Shown piece by piece: positions 60,301 through 64,000 of a stretch of 64,000 bases of DNA. Origin of the DNA: Panaeolus papilionaceus (taxonomy: Eukaryota; Basidiomycota; Agaricomycetes; Agaricales); contig JADNRZ010000004.1 in assembly GCA_015501605.1 (NCBI GenBank), positions 868,001-932,000 of the forward strand, in the 5' to 3' direction. The translations under genes were made by a program, and so were the position numbers. Positions within the stretch are counted from its first letter, which is position 1. Each line of letters starts with the position of its first letter. Under the pieces are notes generated by a model. It was not told where the DNA came from, made no database searches, and saw nothing but the letters and a program-made list of their open reading frames with translations.

Positions 60301-61027
60301 CAGCTCCACCGACAAGCGGATTGGAGCTCAATAGCAGGGTACCGAGGATTGGAGTGAACGCTTGAACAGATATTGTAACAGTGGTTGAAGTTGATGGATA
60401 TGATTCACTGTCCTGTACATCGTCTGGTATGATCTTGCAATGCTATGATTGAATAAAACAAGAGCGAGGTAAGATTTGAGGCCGGAGAGGTAAAAAGGCT
60501 TGGCGTACAGAGAAGAACCACCAAATGACTGGAACAAGTTCTGCAGCGAGTGCCTCTTTAACAGACTCGTCTTATGAGTAAAAGAAAAGGATTAGTATAC
60601 GATAATAAAATGTAAAAAATCAGAAAATATTACCATCATCCATGGCGAGACCACTTAGAAGAGGCAAAACATACTCTACAGCCTCCTGAGGAGTGACGTG
60701 GGGGAGATAGTCTGGAAGAGCATGGGAGATAAAGATACGGTGAAAGGGGGCGTTGCTACGTGAATAGAGATAAATCTTTTCAAGAGTAGTAAGCCCTTCG
60801 TCGTCTAAAGGAATGTCGAAATTTAAAGAATCATTTGAATTATTCTGATTATTGTGGGGAAAAGAGAGATCAGCTAATTGAGATGGTGAAGTTGGAGGAG
60901 TATAAAATATTGAAGGTGATTCTGGAGGAGTATAGAAAGGAGGATCGTTTTCAATTGTAGACCAGTGCTGAGGAGGTGGTAGAGCTATACTCGTCGGTCT
61001 ATTCGTTGTGGTGGTGGTAGCAGTCAT
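57365..61027 (-). CDS. HEAT-repeat protein, PP4 regulatory subunit 1-like
   Basis: A 1057-residue protein from nine exons (61027-60634, 60570-60509, 60442-59703, 59647-59559, 59502-59354, 59284-58436, 58371-58265, 58209-58052, 57990-57365). It resembles PPP4R1-type regulators, which hold a PP2A/PP4-family phosphatase on a helical scaffold. The first 75 residues are low complexity. Helices such as EEGLTTLEKIYLYSRSN-like LTTLEKIYLYSRSNAPFHRI and AVEYVLPLLSGLAMDD follow. A Pro/Ser-rich insert of about 130 residues (MDTPSKYKDSVNPYFPPYSP onward) separates them from the main HEAT block. That block includes YWVRREASFALGALAKVVRE, WHVRHSALFALPAILARLP, NPTVRSGVLEALGEVIFTF and ASVREAAISTLPELWRI. The C-terminal 190 residues are disordered. 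HEAT architecture is firm; the PP4R1 assignment rests on layout and a few motifs. Confidence 0.72.
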
Positions 61028-61090
61028 AGTCAATAATATTAAATATATTTATAAAAAAAATAAAATCACTCCAATTTAACACAACAATAA

Positions 61091-61098
61091 TGACGTCA
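61091..61098. promoter_or_regulatory. Perfect CRE/ATF site TGACGTCA
   Basis: A full palindromic TGACGTCA sits 64 bp upstream of the PP4R1-like start codon, in the 88 bp between it and the stop of aspartate aminotransferase. It is a candidate bZIP site; use is not shown. Confidence 0.4.
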
Positions 61099-61115
61099 TT
61101 CATTCTTCTTTCTTT

Positions 61116-62849
<1,734 letters not shown>

Positions 62850-63939
62850 TAAATAAAAAGGGTCGGGAGTCAATGAATTAGTCGACAACAACGCGTTTGA
62901 GGTGTTGATAAATAGTTATGATATAGAAGGGAAAAGGAAGGAAAGAATACAAGACAAGATGGGGGGTTTGTGTCTCCCCACACTATGAAGGCGCTGAAAA
63001 GGCCGGGGCAATATCAAATGCCTCTGTTGTACACATGTCTCCCAAAGCGACAGACCCTCCAACAACGATGATGATGGTGATGATGATGATTCCCCTCATT
63101 TCCACGTGATAAACGCCCAAGATCCACCCCGCTCGACAGCGTGGTACTCGTAATAGAGACTTACAGATTTGTACTTGAAGACCGAGATGATGAACGTTGT
63201 CAGAGAATGGAACGATATAGTCCCGCTCAAGGAGGAATAATGATAAAACACCGTTCCATGAAGTTTTATACCCTTTCCCCAGTGCGGAAACAGGGAGTGT
63301 GATCGATGTAGCCAATTGAATCTGACTCGGCCTCAAATGGTGTTCGCCGCTCAACTGCCCCCAACCGCTCAGTCTTCTGTCCTAAAGTCCGCTCTCGCTT
63401 CAATCTCAACACAAGGTCAAGAGTCGAGACAATCTTCTTATTTTTCATTGGTCTTTCATTTGCTCTGTTTCAATGCGGTTTACGCTCTGGTCTGGAGCTA
63501 TACACAATTCCTTCTGAAACAGTTCCCAATGCATCGAAACCGTTGCTCTCGGCCGATTGTAATGAAATGAAAACACTTGTATTATTATAATAAAACACAT
63601 CTAAACTATAAGGCATAACGATTATATGTAGCTAGCCTTGTCCAGAATAAAGAAAGGGAACATGTACATATAGGAAGTGAGAGAGAAATAAAGTGGTGTG
63701 CGTGTTGCCGGTAGAGGGATTAATAATATACGGTGATGAAGCATACAGAAGGCAACCGAGATGACTAGATGGGAAGACAACAAGACAAGACCACGTAGCT
63801 CGATCTGGGAAATGGAAAGCAGTTCATAAGGCAATGCAATAACCGGAAAATGCAAGGGGAAATGCAGTGTAGAGAAAAGTGTGGGTCCACAATGTGCGGG
63901 CCCGATGGGGGAGGTGTACGTGTTCCACATCATAGACAA
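62850..63939. other. Intergenic region upstream of aspartate aminotransferase
   Basis: This 1.09 kb region contains the presumed promoter of the aminotransferase and the 3' UTR of the gene at the window edge. A GAT/CAT-rich tract lies near 63066-63090. The short frames on both strands show no family motif. Confidence 0.5.
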
Positions 63940-64000
63940 CTACGCAGTAGCCATCTTAGAGGCAACAGTCCGTTCGCTTTCCAACTTGGTCTTGTTCCTC
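63940..64000 (-). CDS. C-terminal end of an unidentified gene
   Basis: At the right edge the minus strand reads an open frame to a TAG at 63942-63940. The visible residues are RNKTKLESERTVASKMATA. The frame is open to the window edge and placed like a last exon, but 19 residues are too few to name it. It could equally be chance. Confidence 0.35.
   Translation of the reverse strand, partial: RNKTKLESERTVASKMATA

Overview
This 64 kb window is nuclear DNA of a filamentous basidiomycete, most likely an Agaricomycete. The signs are dense protein-coding genes on both strands, nearly every gene broken by many 50-60 nt introns, short divergent promoters, and protein sets typical of the group (FUN14, SUR7/PalI, HAL-type kinase, several small multi-span membrane proteins with long disordered tails). 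For each complete gene I built the exon chain by hand; the exon lengths sum to a multiple of three in every case except the membrane protein at 48037-50109.

Left part (0-12.5 kb): the 3' end of asparagine synthetase, a DH-PH RhoGEF (-), a METTL21-type methyltransferase (+), a small EF-hand-like protein (-), an R3H-associated-domain protein (+), and the spliceosomal DEAD-box helicase PRP28 (+), whose 3' half carries unusually long introns. A 3.8 kb stretch without a convincing gene follows, then a HAL/NPR-type protein kinase (16.3-19.4 kb), then a 5.6 kb gene-poor stretch.

Middle (24.9-47.8 kb): the ER lectin OS-9/YOS9 (-), an AT-hook protein (+), and a compact kynurenine cluster made of kynurenine 3-monooxygenase (-), kynureninase (+) and kynurenine formamidase (-), i.e. 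three consecutive steps from N-formylkynurenine to 3-hydroxyanthranilate in de novo NAD synthesis or tryptophan breakdown. Formamidase shares a 137 bp promoter, with a perfect TGACGTCA site, with the stress proteolipid PMP3 (+). Then come eIF2B epsilon (-), an Ala/Glu-rich repeat-like protein (-), a SUR7/PalI membrane protein (+), a gene-poor 2 kb, NOP2 rRNA methyltransferase (-) and a FUN14 mitochondrial membrane protein (-).

Right part (48-64 kb): three related multi-span membrane proteins with long disordered C-tails (all -), with a voltage-gated proton channel (Hv1 type, +) lying between the first two; then a HEAT-repeat PP4R1-like phosphatase regulator (-), aspartate aminotransferase (-), and the last codons of an unidentified gene (-) at the edge.

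No transposon, rRNA, CRISPR, viral or toxin gene was recognised. The observations most worth following are the kynurenine cluster, the proton channel with a Glu in place of the third S4 arginine, the shared CRE-type promoter, the PRP28 intron architecture with a 17-nt exon, and three GC-AG introns.
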